Shown: positions 36,169 to 45,079, counted from the stretch's first letter. The stretch: 64,000 bases of DNA from Chryseobacterium sp. Bi04 (GCF_918698085.1 NZ_CAKKLP010000019.1:1-64000); one strand, 5' to 3'. Program-made: numbers and translations. The notes: a model not told the origin generated them from the sequence alone.

Positions 36169-37821
36169 ATGAAAACAAAAATTAATCTTTTAGCATTACT
36201 GCTCTTCTGCTCTCTGTCTTTCGGTCAGCATTCTTCAGGCCGGAATACTGATCTTAATTCAAATATTTATGTATGTTTTTCAAAAGGTATCACCTCAGAG
36301 AAAGCGGCATTCGATCAAAATCCGGATTTGGAAAAATTCATCAGTGAAAATAAAATTTCATTTACTTATGATCTTGGCTTCAGTGATGCCAAACTGGATG
36401 AAATGGCAAAAAACAGCAGAATGAACGGTTTTTCCGGGGAGTCTGTGGAAAAACTGAAAAGGATTTTTAAAGCCGATGTCCCGGTTCAAAATGAAGACAT
36501 GGCTAAAAAACTTATTCAGACACTTGAAAGATTTCCTGAAATAGAATATGTATCGGTCATGAGCAGTGAGCCTATTGAACCGCCATCCATTACTACATTT
36601 GCAATCACCCCTAATTTAGAAAGTCTGCAGACTTATCTGACCGACAATCCGGGAATCAACGCAACTTATGCATGGTCCAGGGGAATTACGGGGCAAAATA
36701 TCAAGATCCGTGATGTTGAATATGGTTTTTACAAAACACACGAAATGCTGGCTAACCAAAACTCTATACAACTGGAACCCGGATACAGTCCCAATTCTGG
36801 TTTATCAAACAATAACTACCGTGATCACGGAACTGCGGTGGTAAGTATTTTAGGGTCTGTAAAAGACAATATCGGACTTTCCGGAGCCGCCTACAACGCC
36901 TCTGAGATAAAGGGATATATGGAATGGACTACTTTAGGCTACAACAGAGCTTCGGCAGTAAGCAGATCAATCAATGCTTCTCAGGCCGGTGATATTATTT
37001 TATATGAAATGCAGACAGGAGGAAAAGATAACCAATATTGTCCTGCAGAATATGACAGCGTTATCTGGGATCTTACAAAAGCGGCTACTGATTCCGGAAT
37101 AATTATCATTGCGGCAGCAGGAAATGGTAATCAAAACCTTGATGATCCTTTCTATGCCACTTATTTGGCAAGAGGAAATAGTGGAGCCATTATTGTAGGA
37201 GCAGGTTCTCCCAACACTACCCATTCAAAACTAAGTTTTAGCACCTACGGAAACAGAGTGGATGTACAGGGCTGGGGAAGTAATGTTCTGGCGGCAGGAT
37301 ACGGTTCTTATCAAAAGTATGATAATGACAATAACAGGACTTATACTTATTTTAATGGAACGAGCTCGGCGACTCCGGTAGTAGCCTCCGCAGCAACGCT
37401 GATCCAGTCTTATTATTATCAGAATACAGGCCAGTACCTAAGCCCGGCTGCGATGAAAAACCTTTTAATCAGTACAGGAATTCCTCAAGGTGGCACAGTG
37501 GCCAACCAAAAAATAGGGCCTCTTCCTAATGTAAAAAATGCCATCTTACAATTGGAAGGTAGTCTTCCGGGCAAAATGAAAAGCCAGCTTCCTTTAGAAA
37601 TTAAGATTTATCCTAATCCTGCAACAAGCTATATTGCAGTTCAAAGCAAAGAAACTAAGAATCTTGATTTTGAAATTATCAATATGAATGGACGGACTGT
37701 AAGCAAAGGTTCCATTGTTCCTGATGAAAAAATCAATATTTCACAACTTCCGCAGGGCCAGTATATCATCAACTTCAATGATGGCCAGCGAAGAGCCGTA
37801 GAGAAATTTTCAAAATTATAA
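36169..37821 (+). CDS. S8 subtilisin-like protease with T9SS domain
   Basis: A 550-residue secreted serine protease. The signal peptide ends near SLSFGQ. The peptidase S8 domain runs from about 165 to 450. The catalytic Asp is in IKIRDVEYG (about 181), His in RDHGTAV (about 224) and Ser in NGTSSATPVV (about 409), with the oxyanion Asn in AAAGNGN. The C-terminal 75 residues are a type A T9SS sorting domain (IKIYPNPATSYI, MNGRTV, LPQGQYIINF), so the enzyme leaves through the SprA translocon. It is monocistronic with its own terminator. Confidence 0.93.
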   Translation: MKTKINLLALLLFCSLSFGQHSSGRNTDLNSNIYVCFSKGITSEKAAFDQNPDLEKFISENKISFTYDLGFSDAKLDEMAKNSRMNGFSGESVEKLKRIFKADVPVQNEDMAKKLIQTLERFPEIEYVSVMSSEPIEPPSITTFAITPNLESLQTYLTDNPGINATYAWSRGITGQNIKIRDVEYGFYKTHEMLANQNSIQLEPGYSPNSGLSNNNYRDHGTAVVSILGSVKDNIGLSGAAYNASEIKGYMEWTTLGYNRASAVSRSINASQAGDIILYEMQTGGKDNQYCPAEYDSVIWDLTKAATDSGIIIIAAAGNGNQNLDDPFYATYLARGNSGAIIVGAGSPNTTHSKLSFSTYGNRVDVQGWGSNVLAAGYGSYQKYDNDNNRTYTYFNGTSSATPVVASAATLIQSYYYQNTGQYLSPAAMKNLLISTGIPQGGTVANQKIGPLPNVKNAILQLEGSLPGKMKSQLPLEIKIYPNPATSYIAVQSKETKNLDFEIINMNGRTVSKGSIVPDEKINISQLPQGQYIINFNDGQRRAVEKFSKL

Positions 37822-37826
37822 TAAGC

Positions 37827-37860
37827 AAAAACGTCTTTCAACTATTTGAAAGACGTTTTT
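37827..37860 (+). terminator. intrinsic terminator of S8 protease gene
   Basis: A perfect 15-bp stem, AAAAACGTCTTTCAA and its complement, with a 4-nt loop and a T6 tail, starting 6 bases after the stop. Confidence 0.9.
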
Positions 37861-37878
37861 TAATTTGTTTTTATACTC

Positions 37879-38391
37879 TTATTTTGCAGGAACGCTGCTG
37901 AAATTAAGAGCTACTTTTATGTTCATGTCTGAAGTGGTTTGATTTTTCAGCTCATAAACTGTTCTTACGGTAAGCCCTGAACTTTTTACTATTTCATCAA
38001 GAAATCCCGTATCATTCAGATCTAAATTTAAGCTGGATGAATTGGAGGATATATTGGAACGCGAAGCAATAAGCCTTTCATTAGATCCTGTAGAAGAAAC
38101 ATATATCTTAACGGACTTGAATGCGCTTAGATTACCTCCAGCAGGAGATATTACAGATACTTTGGCATCAGAAATCCTTACATCTTTAATCCTGGCATTA
38201 TTATTTCCTCCAAACCACGTTTGTACGTTGGTAGCCGTTGCTGTAGAAGAAACTTCTTTATCGGCTGGCACCCCTGTAGAAACTAAAACATTCGTTGTGT
38301 ATGGGAAGGTATTCTGAACCAGCGATTGTACAGTTCCGCAGCTTACAAGTACAGCTGAAGCAGCCATTGCGGTTAGAACTATATTTTTCAT
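37879..38391 (-). CDS. lipoprotein, unknown function
   Basis: A 170-residue predicted lipoprotein (AVLVSCGT, Cys19). The mature part is Ser/Thr/Asn-rich, with alternating strands (VKIYVSSTGSNERLIA) and no motif I recognise. An AAACTTTAAAGTTT palindrome lies just upstream of its start. It is next to another predicted lipoprotein on the same strand, 59 bases away. Confidence 0.65.
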   Translation of the reverse strand: MKNIVLTAMAASAVLVSCGTVQSLVQNTFPYTTNVLVSTGVPADKEVSSTATATNVQTWFGGNNNARIKDVRISDAKVSVISPAGGNLSAFKSVKIYVSSTGSNERLIASRSNISSNSSSLNLDLNDTGFLDEIVKSSGLTVRTVYELKNQTTSDMNIKVALNFSSVPAK

Positions 38392-38449
38392 AATATTAAA
38401 TTTAAACTTTAAAGTTTAGTTTGCAGAAATTGTACCAAATTGGTTGACC

Positions 38450-38989
38450 TTAGTCAATACTTACTGTAAAGTTTCCTTTTGTATTTCCTGAAGCCATATT
38501 ACTTTTTCCAATAATCAGCCACACTTCTCCTTTCCCGGAAATTTCATGGGTAATTCCTCTTCCGAAAGGTCCGTCATAATCTCCGTTTGGAAGTTTAATC
38601 TGGTTAAAACGGATATTAAAATCTTTTTGTTTGGTGGTAATTACTGCCTTGATAGCAGGTTTCTCATAATTGGTAATCTTTAAGACCAGTTCCTGACCAT
38701 CTTTCGTAAATTCTTCTCCCAATGTAAAAGGAAGCTGGGAAGCATCTGCAGTTCTGATGATCTGTCCGTCTTTTTCACTTCTCATTACACCTTTACGCAG
38801 TACTTCTTTTGTAGCAGGCGCATTGTTAATGATTGAATCTTTTTTTCTCAATGCTGCAGAATCCGGTTTCATTACAGAATCCGGCATTTCTGTTACCACC
38901 GCAGAATCTTTATCTGATACTACCGGTACGTTGGCTTCTTTTTTACAGGAGATAATAATCAATGGTATTAAGAATAAGCTTTTTTTCAT
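38450..38989 (-). CDS. lipoprotein, unknown function
   Basis: The frame is open to 39016, but the ATG at 38989 gives a clean lipoprotein signal (MKKSLFLIPLIIISC with Cys15) and is preferred. The mature protein of about 165 residues starts with an acidic, Asp/Ser-rich linker containing KKDSIINN, and ends in a compact beta-rich region (GEVWLIIGKSNMASG). No domain is recognised. Confidence 0.6.
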   Translation of the reverse strand: MKKSLFLIPLIIISCKKEANVPVVSDKDSAVVTEMPDSVMKPDSAALRKKDSIINNAPATKEVLRKGVMRSEKDGQIIRTADASQLPFTLGEEFTKDGQELVLKITNYEKPAIKAVITTKQKDFNIRFNQIKLPNGDYDGPFGRGITHEISGKGEVWLIIGKSNMASGNTKGNFTVSID

Positions 38990-39068
38990 AATAATTAATT
39001 TTAAGAATGTCTGCAATCAGCATTCTGTTAGATATTGTCCATTGTAAATGCTAAAACTGTTCCAACTC

Positions 39069-39758
39069 TTATAGATTGTTTATATTTTCCGGCTGTACAA
39101 TTCTTTCATTATTATTTTTCACAAGCTTAAACGTGAAGTACATGAAATTGAGCAAAACACCCATTAAAATGGTAACACCCCAGGTTTTTGTATATTCCAG
39201 AGGGTAAATAAATCTTACCACAATATCATTGAATAATCCAAAAGGATTATTGAGAATATCCCAGCTGTTCCATCTGAGAAATCTTCCCAGATAAACTCCG
39301 AAACTGCTCATAAAAAGGAAACTAATAACAATACCGTTGATCACAGTTCCCTGACAATACTCTGAAAGCCGTTTTTCGATATCGTTGAGGCTTATAAAAC
39401 CACAAACTAACCCTGTCCAGGCATATGAAAGGATAACAATAAGATCATACCATATAGGAATGGCACTTCTTACTTTTAAATGAAAAAGGTCGGTCAGAAT
39501 ATAGGGAGAGTTGGGGAAAAACAAGATCCAAACTACTATAATCAATGATAATGAAACTTTACTTCTAATCGTAAAGGCGACGAGAAAGCTACTTAAAGCC
39601 AAAGGGATCCATGCAAGGAATAAATTCCAGTTTAGGAAAAAAAACACTTTAGTTTCACTGATATAATACCTGAAAACAGACAGGCTAAGACAAAATAAAG
39701 TCATGGATATGAGCAATAAGGTTATTTTAAACCTTGGAGATTCAGTGAGCTGTTTCAT
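39069..39758 (-). CDS. DUF1361 membrane protein
   Basis: A 229-residue integral membrane protein with about seven helices and the DUF1361 pattern: NWNLFLAWIPLALS near residue 42, then FPNSPYILTDLFHL near 82, and GRFLRWNSWDI near 158. Its function is unknown. It is the last gene of a minus-strand run that starts at 42275; the gap to the preceding gene is 7 bases. Confidence 0.82.
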   Translation of the reverse strand: MKQLTESPRFKITLLLISMTLFCLSLSVFRYYISETKVFFFLNWNLFLAWIPLALSSFLVAFTIRSKVSLSLIIVVWILFFPNSPYILTDLFHLKVRSAIPIWYDLIVILSYAWTGLVCGFISLNDIEKRLSEYCQGTVINGIVISFLFMSSFGVYLGRFLRWNSWDILNNPFGLFNDIVVRFIYPLEYTKTWGVTILMGVLLNFMYFTFKLVKNNNERIVQPENINNL

Positions 39759-39765
39759 ATTAAAA

Positions 39766-41136
39766 TTATTCTATGGTTTGATAATAGATGACCTTTGAAA
39801 GAAAAGTTTTTGACTCTTCATTTTTAATCCTCTGCTCCAGCTTCTTTTTGAGCTTGATATCATTCTTTTCTTTTGCATATTTCCATAGTCCTTTCTCACT
39901 GAAATTTACAGAGTTAAAATGATAATTAACAGCAAAGTCTTTGCGTTTCATATTCTGAGAAGTAATAAAGCCACCCCAGTTGATAGAACTACAAACCAAA
40001 ATTACCCCATAGATGTACCAAACCATAGTATTGAACAGAAAAGCATTCCTTTTTTTCTTCTGAATTTTAATATAGGTAAGTGCCAGCCCGATCAGTGATA
40101 AAAGCAGAAAGGCAAAGACCCCCAATCTTTTATAAGTAAAGGCATAACTGACAATATATTCATAATTTTTCACTGCAGCTGACAATACCAGAACAGCATT
40201 CAGGAAGATCCATATTTTGGCTAAAACTTTCATCAGACCAGCTTTGGGATCAAAATTAAAGCCACCTTTAAAGTAAAACATGATCACCAAAATAGCCATG
40301 ATAATGGACATGATAACAGCATTTACTCTCTCATGGGTTTCTTCTGAAAGCTGTACGGGAGTTTTGGTCACTTCATAAAACTGTTCGTAATTGTAGGTAA
40401 TAATAAAAAAGACCAACAGTATATTAAGTAAAAGTAAAGACATCACTCCGCTTATCCTTTCAGAATTAAGGTCGAGAAAAGAATAGGTAGATTTCGGGAC
40501 CTGGGAATCTTTCTGAAATTCGTCATTCAGGATATGATGGTTTTTATAGATCAGTCTTTCCACAGCATAATTCCAGTAATTAAAGGCTATAAAAAATCCT
40601 AACGCAGAAAGACAGAATATCTGCCAAAGGTTTATGTCCAGCTCATAGTCTGTAAAAAGAGCGGCAAAATGATCGCTTCCTGCTGAGTAAATCCCAAAAA
40701 ATACGGAGAGCAATACGAGGGGAATTAGGATAAAAGACAATATTTTCTGCCATAAGCCGGAAATATTTCTTTGAGGCAGCCATGCGTCAAAACTGAAAAA
40801 CCGGCAGAATGAGGTACAGCTGTTCACAATAAAGACAGGAATGAGGAAAAGTATTTTCATTGTTCTGTTCTTCGATTTATAGGACAGAAGTAAAAGTGAA
40901 CTTACAACTGCCAGAAAAGACGGAAAATCTCCATACCATGCAAAAGCTATGCTTGAGAGAATACTTGCTCCGAATAGCAGATACAAAGTTCTGGTTTTAT
41001 TTTTTTCTGCTGTTTTAAATAGAGTTAAAACGGCATATACTGTTCCCAGAATTCCGAGGTTCAGTCCCATGTCCTGATCATAAAATACAAAGACAAATAA
41101 GGCAGTTGTAAGAAATATATAATGATGTGTTTTCAT
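39766..41136 (-). CDS. DUF4153/DUF4173-type membrane protein
   Basis: A 456-residue polytopic membrane protein with about twelve hydrophobic helices and a charged cytosolic tail. The middle (FDAWLPQRN, then NYWNYAVERLIY) and the late YKRLGVFAFLLLSLIGLALTY have the character of the DUF4153/4173 group. Function is unknown. It lies between the 97-residue membrane protein and the DUF1361 gene in the same transcription unit. Confidence 0.65.
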   Translation of the reverse strand: MKTHHYIFLTTALFVFVFYDQDMGLNLGILGTVYAVLTLFKTAEKNKTRTLYLLFGASILSSIAFAWYGDFPSFLAVVSSLLLLSYKSKNRTMKILFLIPVFIVNSCTSFCRFFSFDAWLPQRNISGLWQKILSFILIPLVLLSVFFGIYSAGSDHFAALFTDYELDINLWQIFCLSALGFFIAFNYWNYAVERLIYKNHHILNDEFQKDSQVPKSTYSFLDLNSERISGVMSLLLLNILLVFFIITYNYEQFYEVTKTPVQLSEETHERVNAVIMSIIMAILVIMFYFKGGFNFDPKAGLMKVLAKIWIFLNAVLVLSAAVKNYEYIVSYAFTYKRLGVFAFLLLSLIGLALTYIKIQKKKRNAFLFNTMVWYIYGVILVCSSINWGGFITSQNMKRKDFAVNYHFNSVNFSEKGLWKYAKEKNDIKLKKKLEQRIKNEESKTFLSKVIYYQTIE

Positions 41137-41173
41137 AATAATAAATATTTAAGGATTAAAAAGTCATCAATAA

Positions 41174-41467
41174 CTACAAGGATTCATAGACTACAAAGAA
41201 ATATCCTATTGTAACCGGAATATTGATTAATAATAACAGCACAGCGTTTCCGGAACTTTTATTTTCAGCTGCATTGTTGGCATATTCTATCAATTCATAC
41301 AGAAGGATAAGCAGGTTTACGACTGCTGCACCTACCACATAATAAAAGCCTGTTATAAGCAGAAAGTCTAGTCTTGTGAAAAGAAAGGATATGAGTAAAA
41401 AGGTCCCGCAAAGGAAGGATATAAGGAACGTTCGCCTTCCCAGCTGACTGAATATTCTGTTTTTCAT
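41174..41467 (-). CDS. small membrane protein, paralogue of 41979-42275
   Basis: A 97-residue protein with three hydrophobic helices. It aligns along its whole length with the gene at 41979-42275: a basic start with LG near residue 9, SFL-G at 17-21, a central VVNL, and a shared LLINIP late in the protein. The pair flanks the Coq4-like gene. Unknown function. Confidence 0.7.
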   Translation of the reverse strand: MKNRIFSQLGRRTFLISFLCGTFLLISFLFTRLDFLLITGFYYVVGAAVVNLLILLYELIEYANNAAENKSSGNAVLLLLINIPVTIGYFFVVYESL

Positions 41468-41478
41468 AAGAATAATTT

Positions 41479-41964
41479 TTAATGAAGTACAACATGATCT
41501 TTCTGGTGAATAAAATCTTTCAGATGGTCAAAATTTTGCCAAAGCAGGCCTTCAAAGTCCCATGTATGGAAAGCTTTCATACGCTGTCCCTTCTTATAGG
41601 CTTTGATATAAATTTTCACATATTCCGGTAAAATAAATGTTCCCAATACGATTGCTGCCAAAAGATGGGCATTGAGTTTACCATTCCCCAACAAAAGGTA
41701 CTGCATGGCGATTTCATCCTCGAAATTGGTTCCGCAACCGGTGATCAGGTGATGAACATCGTGGTTTTCCATTTTTGGGATCATTGAGAATCCGTACTTT
41801 TTATAGAACTCACCAAGTTTTCTCCCTAAGGAATCTTCCTGAAATTCCAGCAGTTGTTTTTCTGTAAACTGCCACTGTCTTTTTTTCTTTTTAAAATATT
41901 TCCTGTATAGCTTTTGAGTTTTATCATACACAAAAAGCAGGAACTGAACGCGCATTTTTTTCAT
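41479..41964 (-). CDS. Coq4-like protein
   Basis: About 161 residues from the ATG at 41964; the frame is open to 42063, but that extension overlaps the upstream gene. It carries HDVHH-LITGCGTNFED-E, which matches exactly the HDxxHx11E metal-site motif of COQ4, with the usual helical surroundings. COQ4 is needed for ubiquinone assembly in mitochondria and some Proteobacteria. Bacteroidetes normally use menaquinone, so a different job is likely here, perhaps binding a prenyl-quinone or lipid. It is encoded between two paralogous membrane proteins. Confidence 0.7.
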   Translation of the reverse strand: MKKMRVQFLLFVYDKTQKLYRKYFKKKKRQWQFTEKQLLEFQEDSLGRKLGEFYKKYGFSMIPKMENHDVHHLITGCGTNFEDEIAMQYLLLGNGKLNAHLLAAIVLGTFILPEYVKIYIKAYKKGQRMKAFHTWDFEGLLWQNFDHLKDFIHQKDHVVLH

Positions 41965-41978
41965 ACTATGTTGTTTGT

Positions 41979-42275
41979 TTATTTTAAATGGGTAATTCCT
42001 ATCATCGTATAAATAATGGCAATCGGTATATTGATCAGAAGGATGCCGACAGATTGAAAACACGTTGTACGTTTAGCTTTTCTGATCGCTCCATAGATCA
42101 ATAATCCAGATACGATCATGAGGTTGACAACGGTTCCATACACCAGCAACAAGAATCCTGAATCGGCAAACCAAAAATTTTTCGTTATCAGATATCCAAA
42201 CAGGCAGGTATTTCCTGCCAGAAAAGACAGTCCGAATCCAGCTTTGCCAAGTTTTAAAATGTTTTGATCTTTCAT
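41979..42275 (-). CDS. small membrane protein, paralogue of 41174-41467
   Basis: A 98-residue protein with three hydrophobic helices (for example LSFLAGNTCLFGYLI and VGILLINIPIAIIY), paralogous to the gene at 41174-41467. It is the first gene of the minus-strand unit that includes the Coq4-like, DUF4153 and DUF1361 genes. A 17-bp palindrome lies 33 bases upstream. Unknown function. Confidence 0.7.
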   Translation of the reverse strand: MKDQNILKLGKAGFGLSFLAGNTCLFGYLITKNFWFADSGFLLLVYGTVVNLMIVSGLLIYGAIRKAKRTTCFQSVGILLINIPIAIIYTMIGITHLK

Positions 42276-42307
42276 TATTTATCCTAAATTAAATTTTAAT
42301 ACAAAGA

Positions 42308-42324
42308 ACTTTGAATTACAAAGT
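42308..42324 (-). promoter_or_regulatory. operator-like palindrome, copy 1
   Basis: ACTTTG-AATTA-CAAAGT, in front of the 98-residue membrane protein. The same 17 bases, plus the preceding AAAGA, occur at 43309-43325 before the next unit. On the minus strand a TA-rich -7-like element abuts it, so a bound regulator would block initiation. Confidence 0.6.
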
Positions 42325-42346
42325 ATAATTTCAAAAAAATATAGGA

Positions 42347-42637
42347 TCATCGTCCCAATAATTTTTCCAGTGCGTCCAGGTGATCGGTAAAAGCCTGTCT
42401 CCCACTTTGTGTAACACGGTAAGATGTTTTTGGTTTCTTTCCCACAAATTCTTTTTTCACTTCAATATAACCGTTTTTTTCCAAGGCACTGCTATGGCTG
42501 GCCAGGTTACCGTCTGTAATCTCCAGTATCCCTTTCATTTCAGAAAAATCAACCCAGTCATTAACCATAAGAACAGACATAATGCCCAATCTTACACGAC
42601 TTTCAAATTCTTTGTTGAGTTGATTTATTTTTATCAT
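42347..42637 (-). CDS. winged-helix transcriptional regulator
   Basis: A 96-residue protein from the ATG at 42637; the frame extends 12 codons further, but the internal start fits the family. It is a winged helix of the single-domain MarR/ArsR-like type (HTH_34 character): RVRLGIMSVLMVND, then FSEMKGILEITDGNLASH as recognition helix region, and GYIEVKKEFVGKKPKT as the wing. It has no sensor domain. It follows the 205-residue membrane protein gene by 45 bases and is the natural candidate to bind the two identical palindromes on either side. Confidence 0.85.
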   Translation of the reverse strand: MIKINQLNKEFESRVRLGIMSVLMVNDWVDFSEMKGILEITDGNLASHSSALEKNGYIEVKKEFVGKKPKTSYRVTQSGRQAFTDHLDALEKLLGR

Positions 42638-42682
42638 AACAAATAGATTGCAGATGCATCCGACGAACTGCAAATTTAGTTT

Positions 42683-43300
42683 TTATTTATATTTTTTATG
42701 CATAATAAGGCCATACACAATATGCAGAACTCCAAAACCAACAGACCAGAAAACTAATCCCCAACCGAGAAAAAATAATGAAAACAACCCTAAGATGATT
42801 TCGCAATATCCAAGGTATTTTACATCAGTCAAAGTATATCTTTCTGCACTTACCAACGCCAAACCATAAAAGATCAGGGTAGTAGGGGCAATCCAGACAA
42901 AAAGGTGGTGAAAAAGCAGTGCTAAACAGAAAACCCCACCAGCCAATAATGGCACTGCAAAAGTAATCAAAAGCCTTTTGGTAGTGGCATCCCAAATCTT
43001 CAGTCCCTTCTTTTTGCTTTTATGAGCTGTAAAAATATAGCCACTAAAAACTGCTGCCAATAAAATTATGGTTCCAATAAGGGTCAATTCTTTAACTAAT
43101 GCCGGAGCAAAAAAATTTCTCTCCCCCTGAAAGTAATCAATTCCTTCTCTTTTAAAAACAAAGTATACATATGTTGCCCCAATAAGAGCTGTAAGCCCAG
43201 CAACAACACCAGAAAGTCCACTTAGTGAAATGAATCTGGAAGACCGCTCCATCATGGAACGGATATGAGATAAGTCTTCGTGATAGTTTTTTGTCTCCAT
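42683..43300 (-). CDS. membrane protein co-encoded with regulator
   Basis: A 205-residue protein with about six membrane helices after a short soluble start (YHEDLSHIRSMMERSSRF). This N-terminal segment with an I-x-x-M-M-E-R-S-x-R-F pattern is often seen in flavobacterial membrane proteins paired with a winged-helix regulator. Function unknown. The palindrome at 43309-43325 begins 9 bases before its start codon, within the expected promoter. Confidence 0.7.
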   Translation of the reverse strand: METKNYHEDLSHIRSMMERSSRFISLSGLSGVVAGLTALIGATYVYFVFKREGIDYFQGERNFFAPALVKELTLIGTIILLAAVFSGYIFTAHKSKKKGLKIWDATTKRLLITFAVPLLAGGVFCLALLFHHLFVWIAPTTLIFYGLALVSAERYTLTDVKYLGYCEIILGLFSLFFLGWGLVFWSVGFGVLHIVYGLIMHKKYK

Positions 43301-43308
43301 AAAAAAGA

Positions 43309-43325
43309 ACTTTGAATTACAAAGT
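43309..43325 (-). promoter_or_regulatory. operator-like palindrome, copy 2
   Basis: ACTTTG-AATTA-CAAAGT again. On the minus strand it overlaps TAACTTTG, a match to the TAnnTTTG -7 box, so repression by occlusion is plausible. It controls the membrane protein plus regulator pair and could imply autoregulation. Confidence 0.65.
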
Positions 43326-43442
43326 TATAATTTATTTTGAATGTGCAAAATATTTTTAAAAATTTAATCGCTTTTTCTCACCGGGTCTTTTAATGTCTTA
43401 TCTTTAAGAAAGCTGAGATAAGTGCTAATATTATTGAACCTT

Positions 43443-43967
43443 ATGGAAAAAATACTAGTTGATTATTCACAAATTCATTTACAAGAGAATATTCCCTTAC
43501 ATGAGGAAGAGATCAACAATATTGCCACTCAGAAAAAAGATTTTTTCAAAAATACTCCAGCTTCCCTATTAGTAGCGCTCATTATCATGGTACTTATTGC
43601 CTGCTACTTTTTGCAGAATGATTTTAAGAATTTCAAATACTACCATTATCTTTTATTTATCGGTATCGTATTGGCATTGTACGCATTCTTCTATTTCCTG
43701 ATATGGCTGACCTATAAGTATTATCTACGAAACTGGAAAAAAGATATTGAAACTGGAAAAAATCAACTGACCAGTATTGTTATTTCCCGTCACAAAACTG
43801 AAAATGATGAATACATGATGACCTTTGCAGGACGTAACCAACATGAGAAAATAAGGCTTCCCGCTGAAAAAGAAGATTACTACCGCTATGAAACAGGAAC
43901 AAAAGTAGTCGTAAGCTATTTAAAATACAGCAAAGTAATACTCTTCATTCATGAGCTGGATACATAA
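43443..43967 (+). CDS. membrane protein, unknown
   Basis: 174 residues from the ATG at 43443, preferred over one 7 codons earlier because the earlier start adds only a hydrophobic stub. Two hydrophobic helices (about 46-66 and 77-97) are followed by a soluble beta-rich domain (EKIRLPAEKEDYYRYETG). No motif is recognised. It is divergent from the regulated membrane gene and has no close partner on its strand. Confidence 0.6.
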   Translation: MEKILVDYSQIHLQENIPLHEEEINNIATQKKDFFKNTPASLLVALIIMVLIACYFLQNDFKNFKYYHYLLFIGIVLALYAFFYFLIWLTYKYYLRNWKKDIETGKNQLTSIVISRHKTENDEYMMTFAGRNQHEKIRLPAEKEDYYRYETGTKVVVSYLKYSKVILFIHELDT

Positions 43968-44001
43968 TAAAACCGAAATACAAATTCATGGCGAAAAAAA
44001 A

Positions 44002-44020
44002 CCACTGAATTAATCAGTGG
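44002..44020. terminator. bidirectional terminator
   Basis: CCACTGA-ATTAA-TCAGTGG, with A-rich sequence before and CTTTTGGTTTT after it, between two convergent genes. Confidence 0.7.
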
Positions 44021-44037
44021 CTTTTGGTTTTGCTTAT

Positions 44038-44802
44038 CTATTTTGCTCTTAACCTTTCTTTAATGCTTTCTATATTTTTCTTTGCGGAATCTTCCAAGAT
44101 AAGGCTTGCGCTCATATGGATTCTTGCCGGCATCAATTCATTGAAATGATCTGTTCCTTCCCAGGAAACTTTTTTGATTAATGCTAAGGCATCGCTGCTT
44201 CTTGAAGCTAAGGTCTGTAAGAATTTCTCAAGCTTTTCATCCATTTCCTGAATCGTATCTGACACAGAATGATAAACATTATGCTGTTCTGCCCATTCTG
44301 CTGATCTGAAATCTGCATCAATCGCCATAGCAGAGAACTGTGATTTTCCTATTTTTCTTTCCACATATGGGCCTATTACAAATGGGCCTATTCCCAGATT
44401 AACTTCAGTAAGTGCCAATGCAGAATCTTTTGTGGCAAAGCAATAATCTGCACCGCAAGCAATTCCTACTCCGCCACCTGTTGTTTTTCCCTGAACTCTT
44501 ACCACCACAATTTTACCACAGTTCCTCATTGCATTTAAAACCTTAGCAAATCCTCCAAAAAACTTTGTAGAAGCTTCCAGTTCTTCAATAGCCAATAATT
44601 CATCAAAGCTTGCTCCTGCACAAAATGCTTTTTCACCTTCACTCTTCACTACAATTGCTTTTACCTCATCTTTTGCCGCTTCATCTAAGATCGTTTGAGC
44701 CAGTTTTTCTAAAATGGCACCGGGAAGTGAGTTACTTTTTGGGGTTCCGAATGTAATTTCGGCAATATTGTTTTTAATTTCTGACGCTACAAATTCGTTC
44801 AT
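44038..44802 (-). CDS. enoyl-CoA hydratase/isomerase-family protein
   Basis: A 254-residue crotonase-fold protein. The oxyanion-hole segments are KAFCAGASFDELL (about 60) and GKTTGGGVGIACGADYC (about 105-120). One of the usual catalytic Glu positions falls in ALTEVNLGIGPF (about 133). The reaction is probably hydration or isomerisation of an acyl-CoA, but the substrate is unknown. It lies 13 kb from the paa genes and appears monocistronic, so it need not belong to that pathway. Confidence 0.88.
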   Translation of the reverse strand: MNEFVASEIKNNIAEITFGTPKSNSLPGAILEKLAQTILDEAAKDEVKAIVVKSEGEKAFCAGASFDELLAIEELEASTKFFGGFAKVLNAMRNCGKIVVVRVQGKTTGGGVGIACGADYCFATKDSALALTEVNLGIGPFVIGPYVERKIGKSQFSAMAIDADFRSAEWAEQHNVYHSVSDTIQEMDEKLEKFLQTLASRSSDALALIKKVSWEGTDHFNELMPARIHMSASLILEDSAKKNIESIKERLRAK

Positions 44803-45079
44803 TTTTACTTTTATTGGATTCTTACAAAAATACTAAATAGAAGGCTTTTAACGAAAATTAAATGACAGAAATTACGTATTAATGATCATTTCAAATTATT
44901 CTGCTTCCCTGGTAAACCAAAACAAATTACGTATAAATACGGACTGTGAAATTTGGTATTTTCTACTCTAGTCTTGCCTTATCATTAATTGTTCCTTTGG
45001 CTTAGAAAATAAACAATCAATGGCCGAATCCGAAAAGCCAGGAAGAGAGTAGGAAATTTAAAATTGAAAAACTATTATT

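Noticed and set aside
38402..38416. AAACTTTAAAGTTT palindrome as another copy of the regulon operator
   Set aside because: It lacks the ACTTTG-N5-CAAAGT spacing and is simple AT-rich sequence, so it was not counted as a member.
41965..42063. Longer N-terminus for the Coq4-like protein
   Set aside because: The extra residues lie inside the upstream gene and do not resemble Coq4. The ATG at 41964 fits.
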